Source: Pedobacter sp. KBS0701 (GTDB lineage Bacteria; Bacteroidota; Bacteroidia; Sphingobacteriales; Sphingobacteriaceae). Taken from it: a DNA stretch of 64,000 bases. How positions within the stretch are numbered: position 1 is the stretch's first letter; each line of letters starts with the position of its first letter. Shown here piece by piece: positions 42,195 through 50,402 of this stretch. Below the pieces are notes generated by a model. That model did no database searches. It saw only the letters and a program-made list of their open reading frames with translations, and had not been told where the DNA came from. Both the position numbers and the translations under genes were made by a program. The stretch spans positions 1,054,001 to 1,118,000 of the forward strand of contig NZ_CP042171.1 in NCBI RefSeq assembly GCF_005938645.2, given 5' to 3'.

Positions 42195-43736
42195 ATGCTT
42201 AGAAAATTTATTTCGCAAAATGCATTTTTATATGCTTTGCTTATTGTGGTTGGATTTACCGTGTCGTGTAAAAAATCGAATAATAATCCTGACGCCAATA
42301 CAGATGTTGAATCCAACCTGTTGCAAACACCAACCAGCGATCGGACACTACTCACTAAAGACTCTATCTTTCTTTACGCCAAGCAAACCTATTATTGGAA
42401 TAAGAGTTTGCCTACTTACGATAAATTCAATCCAAGAGCTTTTTCATCCAACGAGAAATTGTTGTATGCAATGACTCAGATTGCAATTAATCCGCAAACA
42501 AACAAACCATACGAATATGTAGAGCGTTCAACCTCTCCTAAATATTCTTTTATAGATGATGGCTCTGTTGCTGGTCAGTTGGGGGGCGTGAATGGTGATT
42601 TTGGATTTTCGGTGTTTTTTGCAGGAGATAACGATTTGAGGATTAAATATGTGTATGCTGCATCACCTGCGGCCGGTCAGGGACTAAAAAGAGGGTATCA
42701 GATTATAAAAATTAATGGTAATTCAACCATAAATACTAGTGATGCCAGTATTAATTATGTAGTGAATGCGATTTTTGGATCTAACACTACTGTTGCCTTA
42801 ACTGTTTTAAAACCTGATCAGACCACTCAGGATGTAACGGTAACTAAGGCTGAATATAATGTTAACCCAATATTATTTAGTAAGACATATACTATTGGCG
42901 CTAAAAAAGTGGGGTATATTGTTTTTAACACCTTTACAACAAATTCTGCAACCTTGTTAGATAAGGCTTTCAGTCAATTCACTACGGATGGTATTACCGA
43001 GCTGATTGTAGATTTAAGGTATAATGGTGGTGGATCGGTACAAACATCAGAGGCCTTTGCCAACCTGATTGCACCTTCTACACAAAATGGTAAAGTAATG
43101 TATACTACTTACTGGACACAAACTATGCAGGATGATCAAGCCACAATTCTTCAGAACCAAAAGTTTTATGCTAAAGGTAATGATGGGGTAACACGGATGT
43201 ATTCTTATTTTGATTATTCTTATAAACCTACAGTTGCAGCCGGAAACCAGGAGGTTTTTGCTAAACGTGGTTCGCTTAATGGCTTAACAAGAGTTTACTT
43301 TATTGTAACAGGTGGAACAGCATCTGCCAGTGAGTTGTTGATTAACAATTTGAAACCTGTAATCGATGTTAAATTGATCGGCAAGAAAACTTATGGCAAA
43401 CCAGTTGGTTTTTTCTCCATCCGCATAGATAAAAACGACTTGTATATTCCACAGTTTGAAACCAAAAATCAATTAAATCAAGGTGGTTACTTTGATGGAA
43501 TGGCTGTTGATAAAGATATTTTTGATGATGTAACCAAAGATTTTGGAGATCCTACAGAAAAACTATTGGCACAGGCTTTATATTATTCTGCCAATGGAAA
43601 TTTCTCTGCTTTACTGAAAGACAATACCATTAGCAGTACATCACCACTATCTAAAACCCGTGTTGAAGATTTGTCTGGCAAAATGGACCATGATTTTAAA
43701 GGAATGGTTGAAACCAGAAAGCTGAAGTTTAAATAA
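42195..43736 (+). CDS. S41 family peptidase lipoprotein
   Basis: A 513-residue tail-specific-protease-like enzyme. The signal peptide ends with the lipobox FTVSC (Cys about residue 25), so it is a lipoprotein on the periplasmic or surface side. The N-terminal helical part is followed by a PDZ-like domain with YVYAASPAAGQGLKRGYQI, then the S41 domain: DLRYNGGGSVQTSEAFA, the catalytic Ser in TGGTASASELLINNL and the catalytic Lys in KTYGKPVG. Such proteases trim periplasmic proteins or cell-wall enzymes. Substrate is unknown. It is the last gene of the lolD-associated run and is followed by a strong terminator. Confidence 0.9.
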   Translation: MLRKFISQNAFLYALLIVVGFTVSCKKSNNNPDANTDVESNLLQTPTSDRTLLTKDSIFLYAKQTYYWNKSLPTYDKFNPRAFSSNEKLLYAMTQIAINPQTNKPYEYVERSTSPKYSFIDDGSVAGQLGGVNGDFGFSVFFAGDNDLRIKYVYAASPAAGQGLKRGYQIIKINGNSTINTSDASINYVVNAIFGSNTTVALTVLKPDQTTQDVTVTKAEYNVNPILFSKTYTIGAKKVGYIVFNTFTTNSATLLDKAFSQFTTDGITELIVDLRYNGGGSVQTSEAFANLIAPSTQNGKVMYTTYWTQTMQDDQATILQNQKFYAKGNDGVTRMYSYFDYSYKPTVAAGNQEVFAKRGSLNGLTRVYFIVTGGTASASELLINNLKPVIDVKLIGKKTYGKPVGFFSIRIDKNDLYIPQFETKNQLNQGGYFDGMAVDKDIFDDVTKDFGDPTEKLLAQALYYSANGNFSALLKDNTISSTSPLSKTRVEDLSGKMDHDFKGMVETRKLKFK

Positions 43737-43743
43737 TTTTCTG

Positions 43744-43781
43744 AAAGGGCCAGTTTTGTATCTCAAATCTGGCCCTTTTTA
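43744..43781 (+). terminator. Terminator after S41 peptidase
   Basis: AAAGGGCCAG pairs with CTGGCCCTTT across a 15-nt loop that can itself partly pair, followed by five T. Confidence 0.85.
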
Positions 43782-43870
43782 TATTGTTACTGCAATATTT
43801 GAGTAAATAAGTATTGCTTTTTTTATAAAAAATTGATAAGCTTGTTTAACATTAATCGTTAAAGAGACTC

Positions 43871-44137
43871 ATGCCAATAGAAATTGTAGAAAAGGAACAT
43901 ATTAGTTATTTAAATATCATCAATGCTAAGGAAGATCACTCCCATGAACTGCAAACCAAACTTGATGAAGCGCAAAGGTTAGGTAATGAATTTAAATCAA
44001 AAGCCGTCATTACTTTTAATACAACCATCGGTCCGAAACGTGTTGATACAACAGTTTGGGCAGTAACAGAGAAATATATACAGCTAAAAAACAATATTCA
44101 TATTCCGTTAAAAAGTTTAATAGACATTGATTTTTAA
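43871..44137 (+). CDS. Small conserved hypothetical protein
   Basis: An 88-residue protein with no signal peptide or membrane segment. It has an amphipathic helix HSHELQTKLDEAQRLGNEF, then beta-rich KAVITFNTTIGPKRVDTTVW and a C-terminal KYIQLKNNIHIPLKSLIDI. The second half resembles a small SH3- or Sm-like barrel by pattern only. It is conserved-looking in codon use and lies 51 nt before dprA. No function is proposed. Confidence 0.7.
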   Translation: MPIEIVEKEHISYLNIINAKEDHSHELQTKLDEAQRLGNEFKSKAVITFNTTIGPKRVDTTVWAVTEKYIQLKNNIHIPLKSLIDIDF

Positions 44138-44188
44138 GCTTGCTTTAAGGAAATAAATCATCCCGAATTTATTTAACCTTATCAGATT

Positions 44189-45283
44189 ATGAGCACGCTA
44201 CATAAAATTGCCTTAACTTTTATTAAATCTATCGGTCCGGTAACGGCCAAAAACCTTCTTGCCTATTGCGGAAGTGCTGAGCAAATATTTTCGGCAAATA
44301 AAAAACAGCTCTTGCAGATTCCGGGCATTGGAGAAAAAACAATTGAAGCCATTCGTGGTACCGATGCCTTGATCAGGGCCAGGCAAGAATTGGATTTTAT
44401 TGAAAAACATGGGATAGAAGTATTGTTTTTTTCAGACGAGAGATATCCTAAAAGGTTAAAGAATTGTATCGATTCGCCCATCCTGCTTTATGCCAAAGGT
44501 ACAGTTGATTTTAACCAGCAGCGTATCATCAGCGTTGTTGGAACCCGTAATGCAACAGTTTACGGGAAAAATCTCTGTAAAGAGTTGTGTGAAGTTTTGG
44601 CGCCATATCATGTTTTAATCGTTAGTGGCCTGGCTTACGGCATTGATGTAACCACCCATAAAGAATGCCTGGCAAATCATATTCCTACTGTTGGGGTACT
44701 TGGTCATGGTTTAGACCGGATGTATCCAAAAATTCATAAAACAGTTGCTCAGAAAATGGTTCTGAATGGAGGCCTGCTCACCGAGTTCCCAATCCTGACC
44801 AATCCCGACCGGCCTAATTTTCCACAAAGAAACCGGATTATTGCCGGCATTGCAGATGTTACCGTGGTTGTTGAAGCGTCAATAAAAGGCGGGGCCTTAA
44901 TTACCGCAGAAATCGCAAATTCCTACAATAAGGATGTATATGCTTTTCCAGGTAGAACAAATGACGTTTTTTCAGAAGGATGTAATTTCCTGATTAAGAC
45001 CAATAGAGCTGGATTAATCACCAATGCTAATGACTTGATTTATTACCTGGGTTGGGATGATGAGGTAAAGGTGAAGCATAATGTTCAACAAACCACCTTA
45101 CAGCTGAGCCTTACACCTAATGAGGAGCGGGTTATTAGCGCATTAAAAAATGGCCAGCTTTCTATAGATGAACTTTGCACGCAATTGAATATTCAGCAAA
45201 GTAAACTGGCAATTGTAATCCTTACCTTAGAGATGCAGGGTGTTATTGTTTCATTACCAGGAAAAATTTACAAGTTGGTGTAA
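44189..45283 (+). CDS. dprA: DNA-processing protein DprA
   Basis: A 364-residue protein that loads RecA on incoming single-stranded DNA during natural transformation. The N terminus has a helix-hairpin-helix (LLQIPGIGEKTIEAI). The Rossmann-like core has VVGTRNATVYGKNL, SGLAYGIDVTTHKECL, VGVLGHGLDRMYP, LTEFPILTNPDRPNFPQRNRIIAG and VVEASIKGGALITAE, all core DprA motifs. The last 60 residues form a winged helix (NEERVISALKNGQLSIDELC), common in the family. The length is usual. The competence genes themselves are not in view. Confidence 0.95.
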   Translation: MSTLHKIALTFIKSIGPVTAKNLLAYCGSAEQIFSANKKQLLQIPGIGEKTIEAIRGTDALIRARQELDFIEKHGIEVLFFSDERYPKRLKNCIDSPILLYAKGTVDFNQQRIISVVGTRNATVYGKNLCKELCEVLAPYHVLIVSGLAYGIDVTTHKECLANHIPTVGVLGHGLDRMYPKIHKTVAQKMVLNGGLLTEFPILTNPDRPNFPQRNRIIAGIADVTVVVEASIKGGALITAEIANSYNKDVYAFPGRTNDVFSEGCNFLIKTNRAGLITNANDLIYYLGWDDEVKVKHNVQQTTLQLSLTPNEERVISALKNGQLSIDELCTQLNIQQSKLAIVILTLEMQGVIVSLPGKIYKLV

Positions 45284-45481
45284 TGAGGACTAGATATTAG
45301 ATTTCTCTATTCTGTTTCACTACAGTCGAAATTAACCTACTTTTGCATTGCGTTTTGCCTAATAATCAATCTATAATACCTATCATAATTATAGATTATG
45401 GAATTAAATTCTTTTAAATTTTAATTTTCGAAATTTTGTTTCAAATAAAATATAGTTTATAAAATACTTAATGCCTTTGCT

Positions 45482-45489
45482 TAATTTTG
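45482..45489 (+). promoter_or_regulatory. TAATTTTG box 4 nt before the CBS-like gene
   Basis: TAATTTTG matches TAnnTTTG fully and ends 4 nt before the ATG at 45494, the same geometry as at lolD. It predicts a leaderless or nearly leaderless transcript. No good -33 element is seen. Confidence 0.45.
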
Positions 45490-45493
45490 TGAT

Positions 45494-46855
45494 ATGTGGT
45501 ACAATAATATTTTAGAAACCATTGGCAATACGCCGCTGGTAAAATTGAATACGATTACAAAAGGTGTTCCGGGGACAATCCTTGCCAAAATAGAGACGAC
45601 TAATCCAGGCAACTCGATTAAAGACCGTATGGCGGTTAAAATGATTGAGGATGCCGAGAAAAGCGGGAAACTAAAACCAGGCGGAACAATTATTGAAGGA
45701 ACATCCGGAAATACAGGTATGGGCCTGGCTATGGCCGCTATTATTAAAGGTTATAAATGTATTTTTACCACAACTGATAAACAATCAAAAGAAAAGGTTG
45801 ATGCTTTACGTGCTTTTGGTGCCGAGGTAATCGTTTGTCCCACAAACGTTGAACCGGAAGATCCCCGTTCATATTATTCTGTTTCTTCTCGTTTAGAACG
45901 CGAGGTTCCAAATTCATGGAAACCCAATCAGTATGATAATTTAGCCAATTCACAGGCGCATTATGAGCAAACTGGTCCTGAGATATGGGCACAAACAGAA
46001 GGTAAAATTACACACTTAGTAGTTGGTGTAGGTACAGGTGGAACCATTTCCGGAACGGGGAAATATCTGAAAGAAAAGAACCCGGATATTAAAATCTGGG
46101 GAATTGATACGTATGGCTCTGTTTTCAAAAAATATAAGGAGACCGGCATTTTTGATAAGGATGAGATTTATCCTTACATCACAGAGGGTATCGGTGAAGA
46201 TTTTCTTCCGGCAAACGTAAATTTTGATGTGATCGATTTATTCGAAAAGGTTACCGATAAAGATGCGGCTTTAATGACGCGCGATATCGCGCGTAAAGAG
46301 GGGATTTTCGTGGGTAACTCTGCCGGCGCTGCTATTGGTGGATTAATTCAGTTAAAAGATAAACTGAAGCCGGAAGATGTGGTTGTCGTTATTTTTCACG
46401 ACCACGGCAGCCGTTACATGGGTAAAATGTACAATGAAGATTGGTTACGCGAACGCGGATTTTTACAGGACGAAAAATTAACCGCTAAATCAATTTTGGC
46501 TAAAAAAGAAAGCACAGAGATTGTAACACTTGATGCTCAGAAATCAGTACTCGAGGCTATTAATACCATTAAATCGATGAATATTTCTCAAATTCCGGTA
46601 ACTCAGCAAGGAATGATTGTGGGTAAAATTGCCGAAAGTGATATTTTATCTGCCTTGCTTGAAAATCCAGGCTTAAAATCAGCTCCGATTTCAGAAATCA
46701 TGACGGCTACTTTCCCGTTTGTGGATTTGAATACGTCGATTGATAAAATTTCTTCGTTGATTAATAAAGAAAACTCAGCAGTTTTAGTGGAAGATGAATC
46801 TGGAAAGATCGAGATTATCACTCAGTACGATATTATTAATGCGATATCAGGGTAA
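45494..46855 (+). CDS. Cystathionine beta-synthase-like enzyme with CBS domains
   Basis: A 453-residue PLP enzyme of the cysteine-synthase fold fused to two CBS domains. The PLP Lys is in NPGNSIKDRMAVKMI, the substrate loop is EGTSGNTGMGLAMA, the phosphate-binding loop is GTGGTISGTGKYLKE, and SAGAAIGG lies near the end of the core (about residue 280). The CBS pair lies at about 335-453 (SIEIVTLDAQKSVLEAI region and ISEIMTATFPFVD). It likely makes cystathionine from serine and homocysteine, or cysteine, with adenosyl-ligand control through CBS. It is a single gene with no Met or Cys genes adjacent. Confidence 0.88.
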   Translation: MWYNNILETIGNTPLVKLNTITKGVPGTILAKIETTNPGNSIKDRMAVKMIEDAEKSGKLKPGGTIIEGTSGNTGMGLAMAAIIKGYKCIFTTTDKQSKEKVDALRAFGAEVIVCPTNVEPEDPRSYYSVSSRLEREVPNSWKPNQYDNLANSQAHYEQTGPEIWAQTEGKITHLVVGVGTGGTISGTGKYLKEKNPDIKIWGIDTYGSVFKKYKETGIFDKDEIYPYITEGIGEDFLPANVNFDVIDLFEKVTDKDAALMTRDIARKEGIFVGNSAGAAIGGLIQLKDKLKPEDVVVVIFHDHGSRYMGKMYNEDWLRERGFLQDEKLTAKSILAKKESTEIVTLDAQKSVLEAINTIKSMNISQIPVTQQGMIVGKIAESDILSALLENPGLKSAPISEIMTATFPFVDLNTSIDKISSLINKENSAVLVEDESGKIEIITQYDIINAISG

Positions 46856-46904
46856 GAAGAAGTAAAATGGAAAATGTGAGATGAATGATGGTGTAATTCC
46901 TACG

Positions 46905-47072
46905 ATCGTCCTCCTGAACTTGTTTCAGGATCTTTCAAGGAGTTATCCCTTTCGATACATCCTTTTGAGTGGAGTGCAACGGAACCAAGAACCCGAAGGC
47001 TCAGCGAAGCTAAATCTGTCAAGTTAGATCTCTCCATTTCGCTGCGCTTCAGTCGGGATGACGAAAAACCAT
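46905..47072. repeat. Dispersed-repeat patch in the CBS-murA gap
   Basis: Contains the palindrome CCTGAACTTGTTTCAGG (about 46914-46930), shared with the array at 28985. It also has GTGGAGTGCAACGGAACCAA and CCATTTCGCTGCGCTTCAGT, which look like widespread Bacteroidota intergenic repeats. No gene lies here. Confidence 0.5.
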
Positions 47073-47108
47073 AAAAAAACGTCCGGTAATTACTCCCGGA
47101 CGTTTTTC
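47073..47108. terminator. Bidirectional terminator between CBS-like gene and murA
   Basis: ACGTCCGGG-type arms AAACGTCCGG and CCGGACGTTT pair around a 10-nt loop, with A-rich and T-rich flanks on both sides. Confidence 0.85.
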
Positions 47109-47166
47109 TTTATGTTATTTTCGCTTTGGGTATTACCTTAAACCCTCCACCTTCAAACCTTCTACC

Positions 47167-48492
47167 TTAGTGACCAGGCGCATCAGCATTTACACGCTTA
47201 ATCTGTGCACCTAAGGCACGTAAACGGGTGTCGATATCCTGATAACCACGCTCAATCTGTTCGATGTTATAAATGGTTGATTTACCTTCAGCAGATAAAG
47301 CTGCAATTAATAATGAAACTCCGGCCCTGATGTCAGGAGAAGTCATGCTAATGCCGCGAAGTTTATATTTCTTATCAATACCATTAACGGTCGCACGATG
47401 CGGATCGCAAAGGATAATTTGTGCGCCCATATCAATCAGTTTATCCACGAAGAATAAGCGGCTCTCGAACATTTTCTGGTGAATGAGCACGTTTCCTTTT
47501 GCCTGTGTAGCCACAACCAAAACAATGCTCAATAAATCAGGTGTAAAACCTGGCCATGGCGAATCGGCAATGGTTAAAATCGAACCATCAATAAAGGTGT
47601 CGATTTCATAGTGTTTTTGCGATGGTACATAAATATCGTCGCCACGACGCTCTAGCTTGATACCTAGCTTTTTGAAAACCTCCGGTATTACGCCAAGCTC
47701 ATCGTAACAAACATCTTTAATGGTAATTTCCGATTCTGTCATCGCGGCCATACCGATGAAAGAGCCAATTTCGATCATATCAGGCAGCATTCTGTGTTCT
47801 GTTCCACCCAATACTTTAACGCCTTCAATGGTAAGCAGGTTAGATCCAATGCCTGAAATTTTGGCACCCATGCGGTTAAGCATTTTACAAAGTTGTTGTA
47901 AATATGGTTCGCAGGCTGCATTGTAAATGGTAGTGGTACCTTTAGCCAAAACAGCTGCCATTACAATATTTGCTGTTCCGGTTACGGATGCTTCATCTAA
48001 TAGAATATAAGCACCTTGTAAATTGGTGGCATCAACGTTAAAGAAAGCCTTTTTGCTATCGTAAACGAATTTTGCACCCAGTTTTTCGAAACCGATAAAG
48101 TGGGTATCCAATCTTCTGCGACCGATTTTATCGCCACCGGGTTTAGGAATTGCAGCTTTACCAAAACGGGCCAACAATGGTCCTACAATCATAATCGAAC
48201 CACGTAAACCACCGCCTTTAGCTTTAAAAGTATCAGATTCGAAGAAATTTAAATCGATGTTTTTGGCTTCGAAGGTATAGGTGTCTTTATTAATGCGTTC
48301 AACAATAACGCCCAAATCGCCCAATAACTCAATCAGTTTATTTACATCTTTGATATCAGGGATATTGCTGATGGTTACTTTTTGTTCGGTCAGCAATACT
48401 GCAGATAAAATCTGTAAAGCTTCGTTTTTGGCGCCTTGGGGAGTGATTTCGCCTTTTAATTTAATTCCGCCTGTTATTTCAAATGCGTTCAT
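47167..48492 (-). CDS. murA: UDP-GlcNAc 1-carboxyvinyltransferase MurA, Asp-type
   Basis: A 441-residue enzyme that transfers enolpyruvate from PEP to UDP-GlcNAc, the first step of peptidoglycan synthesis. Lys22-Asn23 (QGAKNEA) and the core loop PLLARFGKAAIPKPGG are recognisable. The loop that holds the catalytic Cys115 in E. coli here reads PGGDKIG, so Asp121 takes its place. Fosfomycin alkylates the Cys, and Cys-to-Asp MurA (as in mycobacteria) is known to be resistant. Two arginine-rich residues follow (GRRRLD), as at R120 of E. coli. The gene starts after a CTTGATACT word repeat and follows the DUF4290 gene, its usual neighbour in this phylum. Confidence 0.96.
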   Translation of the reverse strand: MNAFEITGGIKLKGEITPQGAKNEALQILSAVLLTEQKVTISNIPDIKDVNKLIELLGDLGVIVERINKDTYTFEAKNIDLNFFESDTFKAKGGGLRGSIMIVGPLLARFGKAAIPKPGGDKIGRRRLDTHFIGFEKLGAKFVYDSKKAFFNVDATNLQGAYILLDEASVTGTANIVMAAVLAKGTTTIYNAACEPYLQQLCKMLNRMGAKISGIGSNLLTIEGVKVLGGTEHRMLPDMIEIGSFIGMAAMTESEITIKDVCYDELGVIPEVFKKLGIKLERRGDDIYVPSQKHYEIDTFIDGSILTIADSPWPGFTPDLLSIVLVVATQAKGNVLIHQKMFESRLFFVDKLIDMGAQIILCDPHRATVNGIDKKYKLRGISMTSPDIRAGVSLLIAALSAEGKSTIYNIEQIERGYQDIDTRLRALGAQIKRVNADAPGH

Positions 48493-48564
48493 ATATTTTT
48501 AGTATCAAGTATAAAGTATCAAGATTGGGCGGATGTTTTAACCTTCCGCCTTCTGCCTTCAACC
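48493..48564 (-). repeat. Word repeats before murA
   Basis: On the minus strand, AAGGTTGAAGGCAGAAGGCG leads to CTTGATACTTTATACTTGAT, then ACTAAAAATAT and the murA ATG. The second part is the same word that precedes permeases 5, 6 and 7, over 30 kb away on the other strand. Confidence 0.6.
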
Positions 48565-49251
48565 TTAATATTTAGGTTTATTGTTATTGTTGCGTTGACG
48601 GTTGTTATTGTTGTTGTTATTGTTCTGACGGTTTTTACCGTTGTTGTTATTATTGCTTCTGCCCCGGTTATTGTTATTGCTTTGGCGAGGGTTTTGCACT
48701 CTAAATTCTACCTTGGCCAGGTTAACACCTTCATCAAGTGATAACAATCCGCCAGAAAGGTATTTCAGATCTTTAATAATGGTATCATCGCTCACGTTAT
48801 CTTTATTCCAGGTTACATAAGCCATTTTCATGAAATTTGCGATGCTCTGCACCATTGCCTTCTTAATTTCAGCATTTTCTTCACGCATGGCTTTTTCGAT
48901 CAGATTTTCAACGGTTTTACCATAGTGTTTGTAGGTAATTCTTTGTTGAGGATAGGCCAGGGGCGCTGGTTTAATGTAAGCATTTTCGATTAATGGCTTT
49001 GGATACGGGCTATCTACATCAATCTGGTAGCCAGAAATAATGTGCAGGTGATCCCAAAGTTTATGCTTAAAATCGGCAACATCACGTAAATGTGGTTGCA
49101 AAAAACCCATCAGGTCAATTACCGCCTGGGCATATTTATTACGTTCTTCAATGGTGGGTAATTCGCAAATATACTTCACCATATTTTGTACGTTACGGCC
49201 ATATTCCGATAAAATTAAATGGCTACGCGTAGTATTATAGTCAAAACTCAT
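48565..49251 (-). CDS. DUF4290 protein with Asn-rich tail
   Basis: A 228-residue soluble protein. The DUF4290 domain (about 5-180) includes SEYGRNVQNMVKYICEL, FLQPHLRDVADFKHKLWDHL and WNKDNVSDDTIIKDLKYLSG. The last 45 residues are a low-complexity Asn/Arg/Gln-rich tail, which looks disordered. DUF4290 genes are a steady upstream neighbour of murA in Bacteroidota, which suggests a cell-wall link, but no activity is known. A TAACTTTG box lies 115 nt upstream and the leader carries part of a direct repeat. Confidence 0.88.
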   Translation of the reverse strand: MSFDYNTTRSHLILSEYGRNVQNMVKYICELPTIEERNKYAQAVIDLMGFLQPHLRDVADFKHKLWDHLHIISGYQIDVDSPYPKPLIENAYIKPAPLAYPQQRITYKHYGKTVENLIEKAMREENAEIKKAMVQSIANFMKMAYVTWNKDNVSDDTIIKDLKYLSGGLLSLDEGVNLAKVEFRVQNPRQSNNNNRGRSNNNNNGKNRQNNNNNNNNRQRNNNNKPKY

Positions 49252-49365
49252 GTTCAGATAAATTAATGGGTAAATTTTCTGGCGATACGAATTATGAAAT
49301 AACCAGAGGAGTTTAGGTTATGAATTCACCGAAATGTCTATTGCCAGATTTTCGTTTTATATAGT

Positions 49366-49373
49366 CAAAGTTA
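49366..49373 (-). promoter_or_regulatory. -7 box TAACTTTG upstream of DUF4290-murA
   Basis: TAACTTTG on the minus strand fits TAnnTTTG fully and would give a leader of about 105 nt. It partly abuts the first direct repeat at 49379. The -33 element is not clear. Confidence 0.5.
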
Positions 49374-49378
49374 ATAAA

Positions 49379-49609
49379 ATTATTTGATTTGTGATATGCT
49401 TATCTAAATTGTGATAATTTAAGTGGGGTGATCATCTATCGTCCTCGTTTGTAACGAGGCTGCAAGAGAATAGCGATTCTATCGCTTCTATGCACTTAAT
49501 TTGCATTACAAATGCGTCTCTCACTAATCCTCTTTGCAACGAGGACTATTTAACGATTATTTAATTTGTAGTATGCTTATCTAAATTCTGATAATTTAAG
49601 TGCGGCGAT
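49379..49609. repeat. 54-bp direct repeats flanking a hairpin-bearing insert
   Basis: 49379-49432 and 49556-49609 are near-identical 54-nt repeats sharing GCTTATCTAAATT and TGATAATTTAAGTG. The 123 nt between them hold CCTCGTTTGTAACGAGG and CCTCTTTGCAACGAGGAC, two related hairpins facing each other, plus a short TTTGCATTACAAATG palindrome. This is the layout of a small non-autonomous mobile or REP-like unit, or of a duplication. Confidence 0.6.
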
Positions 49610-49618
49610 TTTTTTTTG

Positions 49619-49705
49619 GAAATGTTCGTTCAGTAGTTCTTGGCTTCTTCAGTCCCGCTGTCCCTGCTGCCGAAGAAAAATCGGCATTCGTTCCCATCGG
49701 GTTTA
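49619..49705 (-). repeat. Degenerate dispersed element copy, minus strand
   Basis: Read on the minus strand: GTTAAATAAACCCGATGGGA, ACGAATGCCGAT, then GCAGGGACAGCGGGACTGAA and GAAGCC. The first word repeats that of the copy at 33915. With the direct repeat it explains most of a 650-nt gap. The remainder up to 49904 is unassigned. Confidence 0.45.
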
Positions 49706-49904
49706 TTTAACTGTGGATTGTGCCTGTCGCGAAAAATCTTTCTAGCGCCAATGAGCTAAAGTCATTTTAAGTATTTATGCATTTGGCTAAAGCTACTGAG
49801 TTAATGCAAACTCCCAATAATTTCCGTGTAAATCCGTGTTTCCGGGGCAATTAATTAACTGACTACTTGCCTTAATACTCTTAACTCCTTAATGGTAAAT
49901 AAAT

Positions 49905-50402
49905 CTAAACTTCATCACTATTCTTTGGGTAATCAAAAAAGACCAATTCACCAGTCCCTTTGCTCACCATCTGCCACGAATCAAAAGGAAAAGAAATTAA
50001 TACCATGCCTGCAGTTGGAATGTTGTAAATGTCGGCGTCGCATAACTCGTTCGCAAAATCGGTAAAACCAGGGTTATGACCAAACATTACTACACTTGCA
50101 GCATCATCATCCAAGCCATTAAGCACTTTAAGCAAAGCTGAAGTATTGGCCTCATAAATAGATTCTTCAAATTGAATATGGTCTACATTGTAGGCTTCTG
50201 CAAAATATTTGGCGGTAGATTTGGCTCTTTTAGCCGGACTGCTCACGATCTGATCGATTTTAAAACCGCGGTTAATCAATCTTTCAGCCATTTCTGGCGC
50301 GTTTTCCTTGCCGCGTTTATTTAACGGCCGATCGAAATCTTTTAAATCTAAATTTCCCCAATCCGATTTGCCATGGCGGACCAGAAGTAGTTGCTTAGCC
50401 AT
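49905..50402 (-). CDS. sixA: Histidine phosphatase, SixA-like
   Basis: A 165-residue protein of the histidine phosphatase branch 1. The catalytic motif is LLVRHGKSDWG (His10), followed by DRPLNKRGKENAPEMAERL, then the second His in VVMFGHNPGFTDFAN. The short size fits SixA phospho-histidine phosphatases. Other phosphomonoesterases of the family are possible. The start overlaps the GT9 gene by 8 nt, suggesting coupled expression. Confidence 0.85.
   Translation of the reverse strand: MAKQLLLVRHGKSDWGNLDLKDFDRPLNKRGKENAPEMAERLINRGFKIDQIVSSPAKRAKSTAKYFAEAYNVDHIQFEESIYEANTSALLKVLNGLDDDAASVVMFGHNPGFTDFANELCDADIYNIPTAGMVLISFPFDSWQMVSKGTGELVFFDYPKNSDEV

Noticed and set aside
45284..45493. Riboswitch before the CBS-like gene (SAM or similar)
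   Set aside because: Only AT-rich sequence with a TAATTTTG box next to the ATG is seen; no conserved aptamer-like stems were found by eye.
49252..49904. A missing gene in the 650-nt DUF4290-sixA gap
   Set aside because: No long frame with coding character; repeats explain most of the stretch.
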